From contig JAJDAP010000064.1 in the NCBI GenBank assembly GCA_029261795.1, positions 1 through 64,000 of the forward strand: DNA of 64,000 nucleotides, given 5' to 3'. The stretch comes from Deltaproteobacteria bacterium. Lineage in GTDB: Bacteria > Myxococcota_A > UBA9160 > UBA6930. The notes beneath the pieces are model-generated. The model saw only the letters and a list, made by a program, of their open reading frames with translations, had not been told where the DNA came from and searched no databases. Numbering within the stretch: position 1 is the first letter of the stretch; each line of letters starts with the position of its first letter. Below, in pieces: positions 16,843-24,748 of this stretch. The position numbers and the translations under genes were made by a program.

Positions 16843-18574
16843 ACAACTTCGAGAGGCGATTCTCTCCGAGAACCCAACAGACCAACAGCGGGCGGCGATC
16901 TTTTCCGAGGAACTAGAGTTTCTTCTGCGAGCGGCGCCTGGAAGCGGGAAGACGTGGACATCGTGCCGGCGATTCATATGGAGGGGAGCGAACTGGCCTC
17001 ATCTAGTCGGCGGACTCGCCCTTCTGTCGTTCACGAATGTCGCAATCCGCGAATTTGGCATGGCCACGATCAAGGTGGGACGGCGCGATCTCTTGTTCGA
17101 TCCCAACTACGTCGGCACGTTCGACTCTTTCGTTGAGCGCTACATCCTCGGCCCTTTCGGTCATCTGATAAACGGCCTAGAGAAGCGACCGAGGCTCTTC
17201 CCGGGGCCTCGGCCCAGCGATTGGCACGACAAGAAGCTCACAACTTGGAGAGATGGCACGAGCAAGAAGAGGATTCCGGTGCGCGCATGGGAAGTCATTC
17301 CCTACCCAGATGGCACCAGGGTCCGATTCAAGACGCAAGGCGGCAATGAGGTTTCCGGCGGACCCGCCGTCGAAGCGCTCCTGCGGCGCGGGTTCTACAC
17401 CCATGCCCAGCGCGTGTACTGGGCATGCAAGCTCTTAGTCGATAGGCCTCACATTGCGAGGGTACTCGCAAGGCGGTTTCCCGAGATAATCGTCGATGAG
17501 GCGCAAGACACTAATGCGTGGCTTCTGATCCTCTTGAACATGTTGAGAGACAAGGGAACGAAGATCACACTCGTCGGCGACCCGGACCAGTGTATCTACG
17601 AGTTCAGCATGGCAGATGCCGCTTCTCTATCGAATCTCAGAGAGAGGTGGTCCATCGAGGAGAGGCACCTAGACGAGTCGTTTCGTTGCAACAATCAAAT
17701 CGCCAGCGCTGTCCGAAGCCTCGGCGGCAATCCTGGATTCACTGGATGTGGCGACGCCATGAATGAACGGCATGGTGCATTCGTTGTAAGGGATGTCTCC
17801 AAGACATTTGCAGATGGGGTAGCCACTCTTCAAACGCTCGCTAGGCAGGCAAGCTTGAACCCGGCATCGGCCGCGATCGTGTGCAGAGGCCGCGGACAGC
17901 TCGATTCGATTCGAGGCAAGGTGAACTACGACAAACTTCAGGGCAAAACTAAGGAGCTGGCGATCGCTGCATTCCAGCGAGATACGCGTCACGACTATAG
18001 GGGAGCCTTCAAGGTGGTTTCGAGAGTTGTCCGCGATCTCACGGGTGACGATCCATTGTGGGAGCGAAGCGACGAGGCACCGCACACACCCGAAGCTATG
18101 GCAGTGGCGCTGTCGATCTGGCAATTCACGAAGGATCCGGATCGGCTCCCTCCCGTGTCCCAGATTGGCAAGGAGTGGATCGCTTCTGTGCGCGAGCACC
18201 TGGCGACGCTGATCAATGAAATCGGGCTGAAGTGCGACGCAAAGCTTGGGCACCACATCAGGAAGACGGGACTCGCGGATGATCAGATGGCGCTTCCACT
18301 CTTCGATGCGCACAACGCATTTCCAGCGGCGCGTCAGGACACAATTCATCAAGTGAAAGGTGAGAGCATCGACGCCGTGCTCGTGATCGGAAGCTCGCAA
18401 TTCTGGAACTCCGTGGTCAAGGCGGTGGGGGACGGAAACAGCTCGGAAGATAGACGTCTCGCATATGTAGCAATGACTCGAGCTCGCCATCTACTCCTAG
18501 TCGCGCTGCCGCACGGACACTTCGACAAACATTCCGACACGTGGGTGGAGTGGGGTTTCCGGGTGGCCTCATAG
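16826..18574 (+). CDS. gajB: Gabija defence protein GajB, UvrD-like helicase
   Basis: A 582-residue superfamily 1 helicase: Walker A RAAPGSGKT (about 32-40), motif II IIVDEAQDTN (about 221-230), motif III LVGDPDQCIYEF, motif V HQVKGESIDAVLV and motif VI YVAMTRARHLLLV (about 546-558). The ATG at 16826 is inside gajA and has AGGAGG 3-8 bases upstream. GajB senses DNA ends or termini and cooperates with GajA in a large complex. It is slightly longer than the best-known 494-residue GajB, with extra sequence between motifs Ia and II. Together with gajA this is a complete Gabija pair. Confidence 0.88.
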   Translation: MVGTIEQLREAILSENPTDQQRAAIFSEELEFLLRAAPGSGKTWTSCRRFIWRGANWPHLVGGLALLSFTNVAIREFGMATIKVGRRDLLFDPNYVGTFDSFVERYILGPFGHLINGLEKRPRLFPGPRPSDWHDKKLTTWRDGTSKKRIPVRAWEVIPYPDGTRVRFKTQGGNEVSGGPAVEALLRRGFYTHAQRVYWACKLLVDRPHIARVLARRFPEIIVDEAQDTNAWLLILLNMLRDKGTKITLVGDPDQCIYEFSMADAASLSNLRERWSIEERHLDESFRCNNQIASAVRSLGGNPGFTGCGDAMNERHGAFVVRDVSKTFADGVATLQTLARQASLNPASAAIVCRGRGQLDSIRGKVNYDKLQGKTKELAIAAFQRDTRHDYRGAFKVVSRVVRDLTGDDPLWERSDEAPHTPEAMAVALSIWQFTKDPDRLPPVSQIGKEWIASVREHLATLINEIGLKCDAKLGHHIRKTGLADDQMALPLFDAHNAFPAARQDTIHQVKGESIDAVLVIGSSQFWNSVVKAVGDGNSSEDRRLAYVAMTRARHLLLVALPHGHFDKHSDTWVEWGFRVAS

Positions 18575-18792
18575 CGCATGCATACGGTTGGTGTGCCGCG
18601 ATCCGAGTGTGGTGCCGAGACGTTCTTCCGGTGTCCGCATTGCGTGGGGCTTCTGCCCGTCTTCAATCAGGTGCCGAGATTCTGCGTGCGGGAAGGCGTC
18701 CCCTGGAATCGGGAGCCTCACTCGTCGAGCGAGCTGTCCTCGGTGCCTACCTCGGCACCCTCCGTTCCGACTGGCGCAGTGCGTACCTGAGC
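18575..18792. other. gap after gajB
   Basis: About 220 bases. A short frame from 18578 would encode a CPHC-containing peptide starting four bases after the gajB stop, but codon use is unremarkable and I do not call it. No terminator hairpin is evident. Confidence 0.3.
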
Positions 18793-18968
18793 TGACACCC
18801 AACTTAGGTCCGTTGGGAGTGAGAGATTCTCCGGTTAAGCGGCTTGCTGTGCGTACTCCTCGGGGGTGAGATTGCCGAGTGAGCTGTGCGGACTGACCTG
18901 GTTGTAGTCGATCCGCCAGGCGCCGAGCGCCCGGCAGGCATCGGCCACACGACGACCCGCCTCGGCCT
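18793..18968 (-). pseudogene. IS3-family OrfB C-terminal remnant with IS end, interrupted by IS66
   Basis: The minus frame ends WRIDYNQVSPHSSLGNLTPE then EYAQQAA and a stop, the C-terminus of an IS3-type OrfB. It is followed by the IS terminal sequence ending at about 18,793. An IS66 element is inserted upstream, at its CCTTGTGC target, so the remnant is cut at 18,968 and continues only briefly after 21,418. The same IS tail recurs near 42,323 and 46,740. Confidence 0.78.
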
Positions 18969-19004
18969 CCTTGTGCGTAAGCGGTGCGCGAACCGCATCC
19001 CCTC

Positions 19005-20594
19005 TCAGCAGGAGCGGAGGCTCTCGCGATCGAGATTTTGCGGGAGCAGCGCGTCGAGTTGGTCCGCGGATGTGATCGCCGGCAGCACCTCGAACAGATG
19101 GGCGAGATAGCGGCCCGGCTCGATCGCGTTGGCCTTCGCTGTCTCGATCAGTCCGTAGAGGTTTGCGCTGGCCCGCGCCCCGGCCACCGTGTCGGCGAAC
19201 AACCAGTTCTTGCGCCCGACCACAAACGGACGGATCGCGTTCTCCACGAGGTTCGTGTCGAGCAGAATGCGTCCGTCGTCGAGCACGCGCATCAACTTCG
19301 GCCACTGGCGGTGCATGTAGTGCATCGCTTTTCCAGTAAGACTCTGGGGCGGTACCGTGTCGATCGACGCGTCGAGCCAGACGCGAAGTTTTTCCATGAG
19401 CGGCTTCGTTCGTTCCTGCCGAACTCGGAACCGCTCTTCGATCGATGCACCCTGCATCTCGCGCTCGATCTGGTACATCGCCTGGATCTGCGATAGCGCC
19501 TGGCGCGCACGGCTTTCTTTCGCCGTCCGCCTCGACCCCTTCTTCTTGACCTTCCCTTGGCCGCGAAGCGCCTCGTCGAACTTGCGGCGCGTATGCGCCC
19601 AACACCCCACGTGCACGATCCCGGGCTCCGCGCCCAACGCCGTGTAACCCTCGTAGCCATCCGTTTGCAAGAAACCCTGGAACCCGCGGAGCAGCCGCTT
19701 GGGGACCTCCGCACTGCGCGTCGGGTCGTACGCGTAGTAGAGCAGCGGGTGTTCGCGAACGCCCCCGCGCAGCACCCACAGGTACGACTGGCTTTGTGCC
19801 GACTTCCCCGGCTCTTTGAGCACCTGGAACGGGGTCTCGTCGGCCTGCACGAACGAGCCGCTGCGGATCTCGAAAACGATCCGTTCGACCAGCGGCTCGA
19901 CGAGTTCTCCCATCTGCACCATCCAGCGCGCCAAGGTCCCCCGCCCGAGGTCCACCCCCAGACGCGCGAAGATCTTCTCCTGGCGGTACAGCGGCAGCGC
20001 ATCGACGTACTTCGAAGTCGCCACGTGCGCCAACAGCGAAGGCGTCGCGAGGCTCTTGGGGATCGGAAGCTTCGGCATCGGCGCGATCCGGACGCCCTCC
20101 TTGCACGTCGGGCACGCGTACTTCGGGCGGATGTGGCGGACGATCGCGACGGTCGCGGGGATGAACTTCAGTTGGTCGGAACTCTCACGGCCGATCTCCA
20201 CGAGCCGGTGCGCGGGATCGTGGCCACAGACCTTGTCGGCCTCGGGCAGGTCGTGGAGGTGCTCTTCGACGGGCAGGAAGTCGGGCAGCGGGCGTCGCCC
20301 TCTCGGGCGGCGCGTGTGGGCCGGGACTTCGATCTCTGCGGCGTTGGGCTCGCCGTCCTCATCGTGGTCCGCTTCGAGTTCGGCTTCGTTGAACAGGCGG
20401 CCCTGCTCGGGCGGAATCTTCTCGCTTCGTGAACCGAAGCGCTGCGAGGTGATGAGGCGCTTCCACTCTTCGAGCAACGCGATCCGTTCGGCCTGCCGCT
20501 CGATCGTGATCTGCTTCGTATCGAGCAGTGTCTGTTGTTGGAGAACGAGTTCTTGCAGCGCGTCGATCGAAGCAGGAAGTTCCGTGCGCGCCAT
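19005..20594 (-). CDS. tnpC: IS66-family transposase TnpC
   Basis: This 529-residue protein has an N-terminal coiled coil (QQTLLDTKQITIERQAERIA), a zinc-finger-like segment (YACPTCKEG, about 180) and the DDE domain. The domain shows VQADETPFQVLK (first Asp), LQTDGYEGY (second Asp) and LLDTNLVENAIRPFVVGRKNW (Glu). It ends with the IS66 C-terminal segment (ASANLYGLIETAKANAIEPG). No stops interrupt it, so it is probably functional. Confidence 0.95.
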   Translation of the reverse strand: MARTELPASIDALQELVLQQQTLLDTKQITIERQAERIALLEEWKRLITSQRFGSRSEKIPPEQGRLFNEAELEADHDEDGEPNAAEIEVPAHTRRPRGRRPLPDFLPVEEHLHDLPEADKVCGHDPAHRLVEIGRESSDQLKFIPATVAIVRHIRPKYACPTCKEGVRIAPMPKLPIPKSLATPSLLAHVATSKYVDALPLYRQEKIFARLGVDLGRGTLARWMVQMGELVEPLVERIVFEIRSGSFVQADETPFQVLKEPGKSAQSQSYLWVLRGGVREHPLLYYAYDPTRSAEVPKRLLRGFQGFLQTDGYEGYTALGAEPGIVHVGCWAHTRRKFDEALRGQGKVKKKGSRRTAKESRARQALSQIQAMYQIEREMQGASIEERFRVRQERTKPLMEKLRVWLDASIDTVPPQSLTGKAMHYMHRQWPKLMRVLDDGRILLDTNLVENAIRPFVVGRKNWLFADTVAGARASANLYGLIETAKANAIEPGRYLAHLFEVLPAITSADQLDALLPQNLDRESLRSC

Positions 20595-20622
20595 GTACTG
20601 GAGGTAGCGTATGTTAGGCGAA

Positions 20623-20976
20623 CTACAAGACCGAATCGTACGAAAGAACTTTGTGCGGCTTCAATCGGAACCAGTCGATGCCGTCGAGCAGCCAGTTGAG
20701 CTCGCGACCCGTCACCGTGAGGGTCGCTTCATCGGGTCCGGGCCACGGAAAGCGCGCCTTCTCCAGACGCTTGAGCCACAGCGCGAACCCGGTGCGGTCC
20801 CAGTAAAGAAGCTTCACACGGTCTCGCTTGCGGTTGGTGAAGGCAAAGATCCGCGGCGCAAAGGGATCGAGCGCCAGTTCCTGCTCCACGAGAATCGACA
20901 GACCGTTGATGGCCTTGCGGAAGTCGACCGGCTCACGGCACAGCAGAACCTCGACATCGTCGCTCGGGCGCATCAT
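20623..20976 (-). CDS. tnpB: IS66 accessory protein TnpB
   Basis: The 117-residue product has VLLCREPVDFRKAINGLSIL, DPFAPRIFAFTNRKRDRVKL and LLYWDRTGFALWLKRLEKA, the signature of the IS66 Orf2/TnpB family. It is required for IS66 transposition, but its biochemical role is unclear. It overlaps tnpA by 4 bases, implying coupled translation. Confidence 0.95.
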   Translation of the reverse strand: MMRPSDDVEVLLCREPVDFRKAINGLSILVEQELALDPFAPRIFAFTNRKRDRVKLLYWDRTGFALWLKRLEKARFPWPGPDEATLTVTGRELNWLLDGIDWFRLKPHKVLSYDSVL

Positions 20977-21335
20977 GAAACGAGACCGATCAGCTCACGC
21001 AGCGCGTCGCCCTGCGGCGCCTCACTCCACTCGAGCAGCGCACCGCTGGCCAGACGAACCCGCAGCGAGATCACCAGCGACGTCTGGAGGGGTTCCACCG
21101 CGACCCGCGTGAAACGGGACGGCGCGGCCTGGCGATGCGGGGCCGGCGCAATCAGCCCGTAGCCCCGCAGCCGGCGCTTCGCTTCGTACATCGAATGCGC
21201 GGACAGCCCCAACCGCTTCGCGTACGTCTTCAGCGGCTCGCCCTGGTGCTCGGCCGCACGGATGTGCTTCAGCCAGTAACGCTGCCGTTCGCTCAGGTCT
21301 TTCTCGGCCTTGGGACTTCGACTCCGTGCAGCCAT
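20973..21335 (-). CDS. tnpA: IS66 accessory protein TnpA (HTH)
   Basis: The 120-residue product contains an HTH-like segment (EPLKTYAKRLGLSAHSMYEA) followed by KRRLRGYGLI, as in IS66 Orf1/TnpA proteins that bind DNA. It is the first gene of the IS66 operon and overlaps tnpB (ATGA-type junction). Confidence 0.9.
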   Translation of the reverse strand: MAARSRSPKAEKDLSERQRYWLKHIRAAEHQGEPLKTYAKRLGLSAHSMYEAKRRLRGYGLIAPAPHRQAAPSRFTRVAVEPLQTSLVISLRVRLASGALLEWSEAPQGDALRELIGLVS

Positions 21336-21435
21336 CGCGCACCTCCTCGTCTCAATGGAGGTCTCATCCTGCGCGATCGACTGGCCCGGCGAAACATGCG
21401 GTTTGTCGACCGCTTACCCTTGTGCGACCCGCTGC

Positions 21436-22740
21436 TTAGAAGACATCTGCTCCGGACGGCGCGACTCCAAATCGCTCGCAGAGGAGCTCGATCCGTTCAA
21501 ACTCGGTGAACGGAACCACATAGTTCCCGTGACTCTTGTAGCTCTTGATTCGAAGATTGCGACGAAGGAATCCCCCCACCCAGCGGTTCGAAAGCTTACG
21601 GCCTAAATCGCTCGCGAAGCGCTCCCGCAGCGCCTCCGTAATAACGCCTATCGAGAGGCCAGTACCCGTGGCAGTCGGAACCAGATCGCGAATGACTTCG
21701 AGAACCATCGCTTCGGTCTGAAGTCCGCGCTCAGCCAAGGCATCTGCTTGATATTCGTGGGCAAGCGAGGTGATCTCTTGGCGTGTGTCGTCGTCTTCAA
21801 CTAGTGAGAGAATAGGTCCAAGAATCTGCCGCAGGCGGGGTTCTATCTCGACGGGGAGCTCCGGTTCCTTTGGAACAACTTCGTGATAGTTTCGAAAGCG
21901 CCACATGAGCAGCTTGCTGCGGATGACTCTCGCCTGATCCCGGTACGTGTTGTCCAGATTGATCGGTATGTCGGATCGTTTCGATCGTCCCATGTCCTCG
22001 GTGATGAAACGAGATTCGAGCGCTTGGTCATCGTAGAAGCCGCGCGTCGCAACGATCTTTGGCCCAAATACTTGGAAAGCACGGGGCGTGTAGTTGCCAT
22101 CCTTTGTCACCTCCATTCGGAGAACGGGGAGCCCTCGGACGTTTCCGTTGTTGAGAATCTTTACGATGTCAGCCTTCTCGTCACTGGCTTTGAAGTCGCC
22201 TTCATCCAGGACGAGTGTCCCACCAAATGCGTTCAGTGAGTGAAAGATCGGAGCCACTGTCGATGCTCCCGACGCGAAGATCGGCCGGTAGCAAAGCGCA
22301 CCGACAGTAAGGAGAAATCTCGTCTTCCCGCTGCCGTAGTCGCCACGAAGGCGCAGATATGGAAGCTCGTTGAATCGATCGAAAGCCCAGGTGAGCAGTA
22401 CGTAGTACGCAGTGATCTGCTCGAAGCTCGGTGACACATCCACATGGCGGTGGATGTAGTCGCGAATCTCAGCAACGAGTTCTCGAGTTGTTCCGCATTC
22501 AACGGGCTCGCCCGGAATGAGCACAACTCCGTACCGGAGGAGTGCATTCTCTCCAGACCAAGGGATAAGCCGTCTCCCGCCGGCCGTCAGACCTCCCTCG
22601 ATTGAAACGGCTCCGCGATTGGCGATCGCGAACGCAGTCTTTCCATCGGATCTAGAAATCAGCTCAACGATGGATCCATCGGACAGCACGGTGGAAGCGA
22701 TTCGGGCGGCCGGGATTGGTGGTTTCTTGTCTTTGTCCAT
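21436..22740 (-). CDS. primase-helicase-like AAA+ ATPase of mobile elements
   Basis: The 434-residue protein has a helical N-terminal domain, an ATPase core with Walker A LRGDYGSGKTRF (about residues 130-141) and Walker B GTLVLDEGDF (about 174-183), and sensor residues around ESRFITEDMG. Its C-terminal winged helix has SNRWVGGFLRRNLRIKSYKS. This resembles the SF3/primase-associated helicases that phages, plasmids and integrative elements use for replication, but no primase domain is present. The stop lies only 11 bases from the IS66 target duplication, so the gene narrowly escaped disruption. A replicative helicase suggests that the element replicates after excision. Confidence 0.7.
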   Translation of the reverse strand: MDKDKKPPIPAARIASTVLSDGSIVELISRSDGKTAFAIANRGAVSIEGGLTAGGRRLIPWSGENALLRYGVVLIPGEPVECGTTRELVAEIRDYIHRHVDVSPSFEQITAYYVLLTWAFDRFNELPYLRLRGDYGSGKTRFLLTVGALCYRPIFASGASTVAPIFHSLNAFGGTLVLDEGDFKASDEKADIVKILNNGNVRGLPVLRMEVTKDGNYTPRAFQVFGPKIVATRGFYDDQALESRFITEDMGRSKRSDIPINLDNTYRDQARVIRSKLLMWRFRNYHEVVPKEPELPVEIEPRLRQILGPILSLVEDDDTRQEITSLAHEYQADALAERGLQTEAMVLEVIRDLVPTATGTGLSIGVITEALRERFASDLGRKLSNRWVGGFLRRNLRIKSYKSHGNYVVPFTEFERIELLCERFGVAPSGADVF

Positions 22741-22845
22741 CCGAAGATTCTCCCATCCTCAACGGCTTGCAACAGTCGCCCCCCGATGCCCGATCGGCAC
22801 ACTGGGCCCACTCGTCGTCGCGGTGCCCATCCGTAGAATGATCGG

Positions 22846-23019
22846 ATGAACGCACAACCCCAACCTAAGAGCGACTCGCTCTTTGACACCCTGAAGCGTG
22901 AGTATCCTCATCGCTCAGAAGAAGAGCTGCGCGATGCTGAGCGCCGGGTGATCCGATTCGTCGCTTTGGTGTACGGATTCTCCGACTCCGAGTCTCATCG
23001 GGAGATGTGGATTGACTAA
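22846..23019 (+). CDS. small acidic protein (57 residues) upstream of recombinase 2
   Basis: The ATG at 22846 opens a 57-residue frame: LFDTLKREYPHRSEEELRDA, then ERRVIRFVALVYGFSD, ending HREMWID. Helix-forming and acidic, it resembles the 55-residue protein at 27582-27749 in spacing of Tyr, Ser-Glu-Glu-Leu and Asp-Ala-Glu residues. It is divergent from the helicase gene and sits 170 bases before the second recombinase, with a promoter-like word at 23025 in between. It may be a recombination directionality or regulatory factor; this is a guess. Confidence 0.55.
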   Translation: MNAQPQPKSDSLFDTLKREYPHRSEEELRDAERRVIRFVALVYGFSDSESHREMWID

Positions 23020-23024
23020 CATCT

Positions 23025-23038
23025 CTCGTGGTACAATC
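23025..23038 (+). promoter_or_regulatory. extended -10 promoter-like element upstream of recombinase 2
   Basis: CTCGTGGTACAATC contains TGG directly before TACAAT, an extended -10 (TGnTAnAAT). The same 14-mer with one change, CTCGTGGTATAATC, occurs on the minus strand at 27430-27443 before the 70-residue gene. A CAGGGC/GCCCTG hairpin follows at about 23,044-23,063. Start would be about 150 bases before the recombinase ATG. Confidence 0.45.
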
Positions 23039-23191
23039 CGGGCTCAGGGCAATCGTCCGCCCTGGGGTTCTCCGTTCCCTATCTGGGTAGTCGAAGTGGA
23101 AACAAATTCAGGCGATATCTGGGCTTGAGAAGATTCGCGACGACTCAGAGGATCGCCAGAATGGGGAGCAGAAGACGTAATCAACTAACCT

Positions 23192-24748
23192 ATGCGCTAC
23201 TTCGCATATTGCCGGAAATCCACCGAGTCGGAGGACCGGCAGACACAATCGATCGAATCGCAGCGACAGGAGCTGGTCGCGTATGCACAGAAGGAAGAAC
23301 TCACCATCGTCCGCTTCTTCGAGGAGGCGAAGAGTGCGAAGCAACCAGGGCGTCCAATCTTTCGACAGATGATGGACGCCCTTTCTCGTGGCGAGGCAGA
23401 TGGAATCGTTGCTTGGCACCCTGACCGCTTGGCCCGAAATTCAGTCGATGGGGGTGAGATCATCTACTGGTTGGACACGGGGAAGATCAAGGATCTTGCC
23501 TTCCCGACCGCTCAATTCGACAACTCACCGCAGGGTCGATTCATGCTGGCCATTTCCTTTGGCCAGTCCAAGTACTATGTCGACAATCTCTCGCAGAACG
23601 TCCGCCGCGGATGCCGGACGAAGGCGAGCAAGGGTTGGCGACCGACGGGAGTACCGGTCGGCTACCTGAATGATCCCGTCACCAAAGAGACGGTGGCTGA
23701 CCCAGAACGATTCGCCTTGGTTCGTCGGCTCTGGGATGACCTTCTCGCTGGAGATTCAATCAGTGACATCCACGCGCGGGCCCGTGACGTCTATGGCCTT
23801 CGTACCCGAAAGAGACGAAGGCTCGGCGGTGGCCCGCTCTCGCTCGGCACTGTCTATAAGATATTCGGGAACCCCTTCTACATGGGAGTCTTCACCTGGG
23901 AGGGGAAACAGCACCAGGGGAAGCACCCAGCAATGGTTACGCGGTCCGAGTTTGCCCGAGCCCGGGAGGTCATCGGAAGGAAGGGAAAGCCGCAGCCGCA
24001 TCGTCACGCGTTCACCTACAGAGGCCTCATTCGCTGCGGGGCATGCGGTTCGGCGGTGACCTGCGAGCGGACTCGCAACCCCTATGGCATGGAGTACATC
24101 TACTACCACTGCACGTGGAAGAACGTTAGTCCTCGCTGTCGAGAGCGTTCGATTGAGGAACGGCAGGTGGACTCTCAGTTCCTCAGCTTTTTGAAGGCTC
24201 TTTCTCTGACAGAATCGCTCCGCCAGTGGGGATCCTTGGCACTCCGAAAGTTCGCGGACAAAGAGCGAGATGGAAGGACACTTGAGATCAGAGCTCAAGA
24301 GAAAGCAAGGGCAGCGACAGAAGCCCAGCTCTCCCGACTCACCGACCTTCACATTCGGGGGATGATAGACGAGGACGAGTTTGCGAAAAAGCGAAACCCG
24401 CTTCTCATCACTCGGGAAGCGCTGGCAGCTCGACAAGATCGCGGATCTGTGGCGCAAGAGTTCGAACTCTTGATTGCGACCTTTTGGCTGCGTAGCAGAG
24501 CCGTTTCTCTCTTCGAGAAGGGTGACGAAGCTACGAAGCGACTTCTCATTCAATTGGTGAGTTCGAACATTCTCTTGAAGTCGAAAATGTTGCGCATTGA
24601 GGCCGCGAAACCACTGACGCTCGACTTGAAATCGAGGTCACTTTCAACAGTGTGCACATCTTTAGAGGCTGTTAGAACTTTTTTGAGGAGTGAGGAGGGT
24701 AGGAAATTCCATTCCCAGCTGAAGGAGCTGCATCGACTAGCCCAATGA
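23192..24748 (+). CDS. second large serine recombinase
   Basis: The 518-residue protein has the catalytic motif YCRKSTESEDRQ (Ser nucleophile about residue 10), the helix WHPDRLARNSVDG, a recombinase domain (NPFYMGVFTWEGK, about 230-245), a zinc ribbon (IRCGACGSAV ... YYHC, about 280-310) and a coiled coil. Compared with the recombinase at the comM junction it is a different subfamily, so it should act on another site. Its att site is not apparent. Its 3' end overlaps the convergent SMC-like ATPase gene by 12 bases. It may be a relic of an element captured inside the larger one, or an excision/partner recombinase. Confidence 0.9.
   Translation: MRYFAYCRKSTESEDRQTQSIESQRQELVAYAQKEELTIVRFFEEAKSAKQPGRPIFRQMMDALSRGEADGIVAWHPDRLARNSVDGGEIIYWLDTGKIKDLAFPTAQFDNSPQGRFMLAISFGQSKYYVDNLSQNVRRGCRTKASKGWRPTGVPVGYLNDPVTKETVADPERFALVRRLWDDLLAGDSISDIHARARDVYGLRTRKRRRLGGGPLSLGTVYKIFGNPFYMGVFTWEGKQHQGKHPAMVTRSEFARAREVIGRKGKPQPHRHAFTYRGLIRCGACGSAVTCERTRNPYGMEYIYYHCTWKNVSPRCRERSIEERQVDSQFLSFLKALSLTESLRQWGSLALRKFADKERDGRTLEIRAQEKARAATEAQLSRLTDLHIRGMIDEDEFAKKRNPLLITREALAARQDRGSVAQEFELLIATFWLRSRAVSLFEKGDEATKRLLIQLVSSNILLKSKMLRIEAAKPLTLDLKSRSLSTVCTSLEAVRTFLRSEEGRKFHSQLKELHRLAQ

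Larger units (their letters stand above)
18977..21417 (-). mobile_element. IS66-family insertion sequence, complete, with 8-bp target duplication
   Basis: The 2,441-bp element has matching ends: GTAAGCGGTGCGCGAACCGC at the left and, read inward from the right, GTAAGCGGTCGACAAACCGC. It is flanked by identical CCTTGTGC at 18969-18976 and 21418-21425, the 8-bp duplication expected for IS66. It carries tnpA, tnpB and tnpC on the minus strand in the usual order. The duplication shows a recent, clean insertion into an older IS3 remnant. Confidence 0.95.

Noticed and set aside
18835..20115. Minus-strand frame of 426 codons across the IS66 left part
   Set aside because: Most of it is an out-of-frame reading of TnpC; only its last ~45 codons, outside the IS66, are a real IS3 OrfB tail, listed separately.
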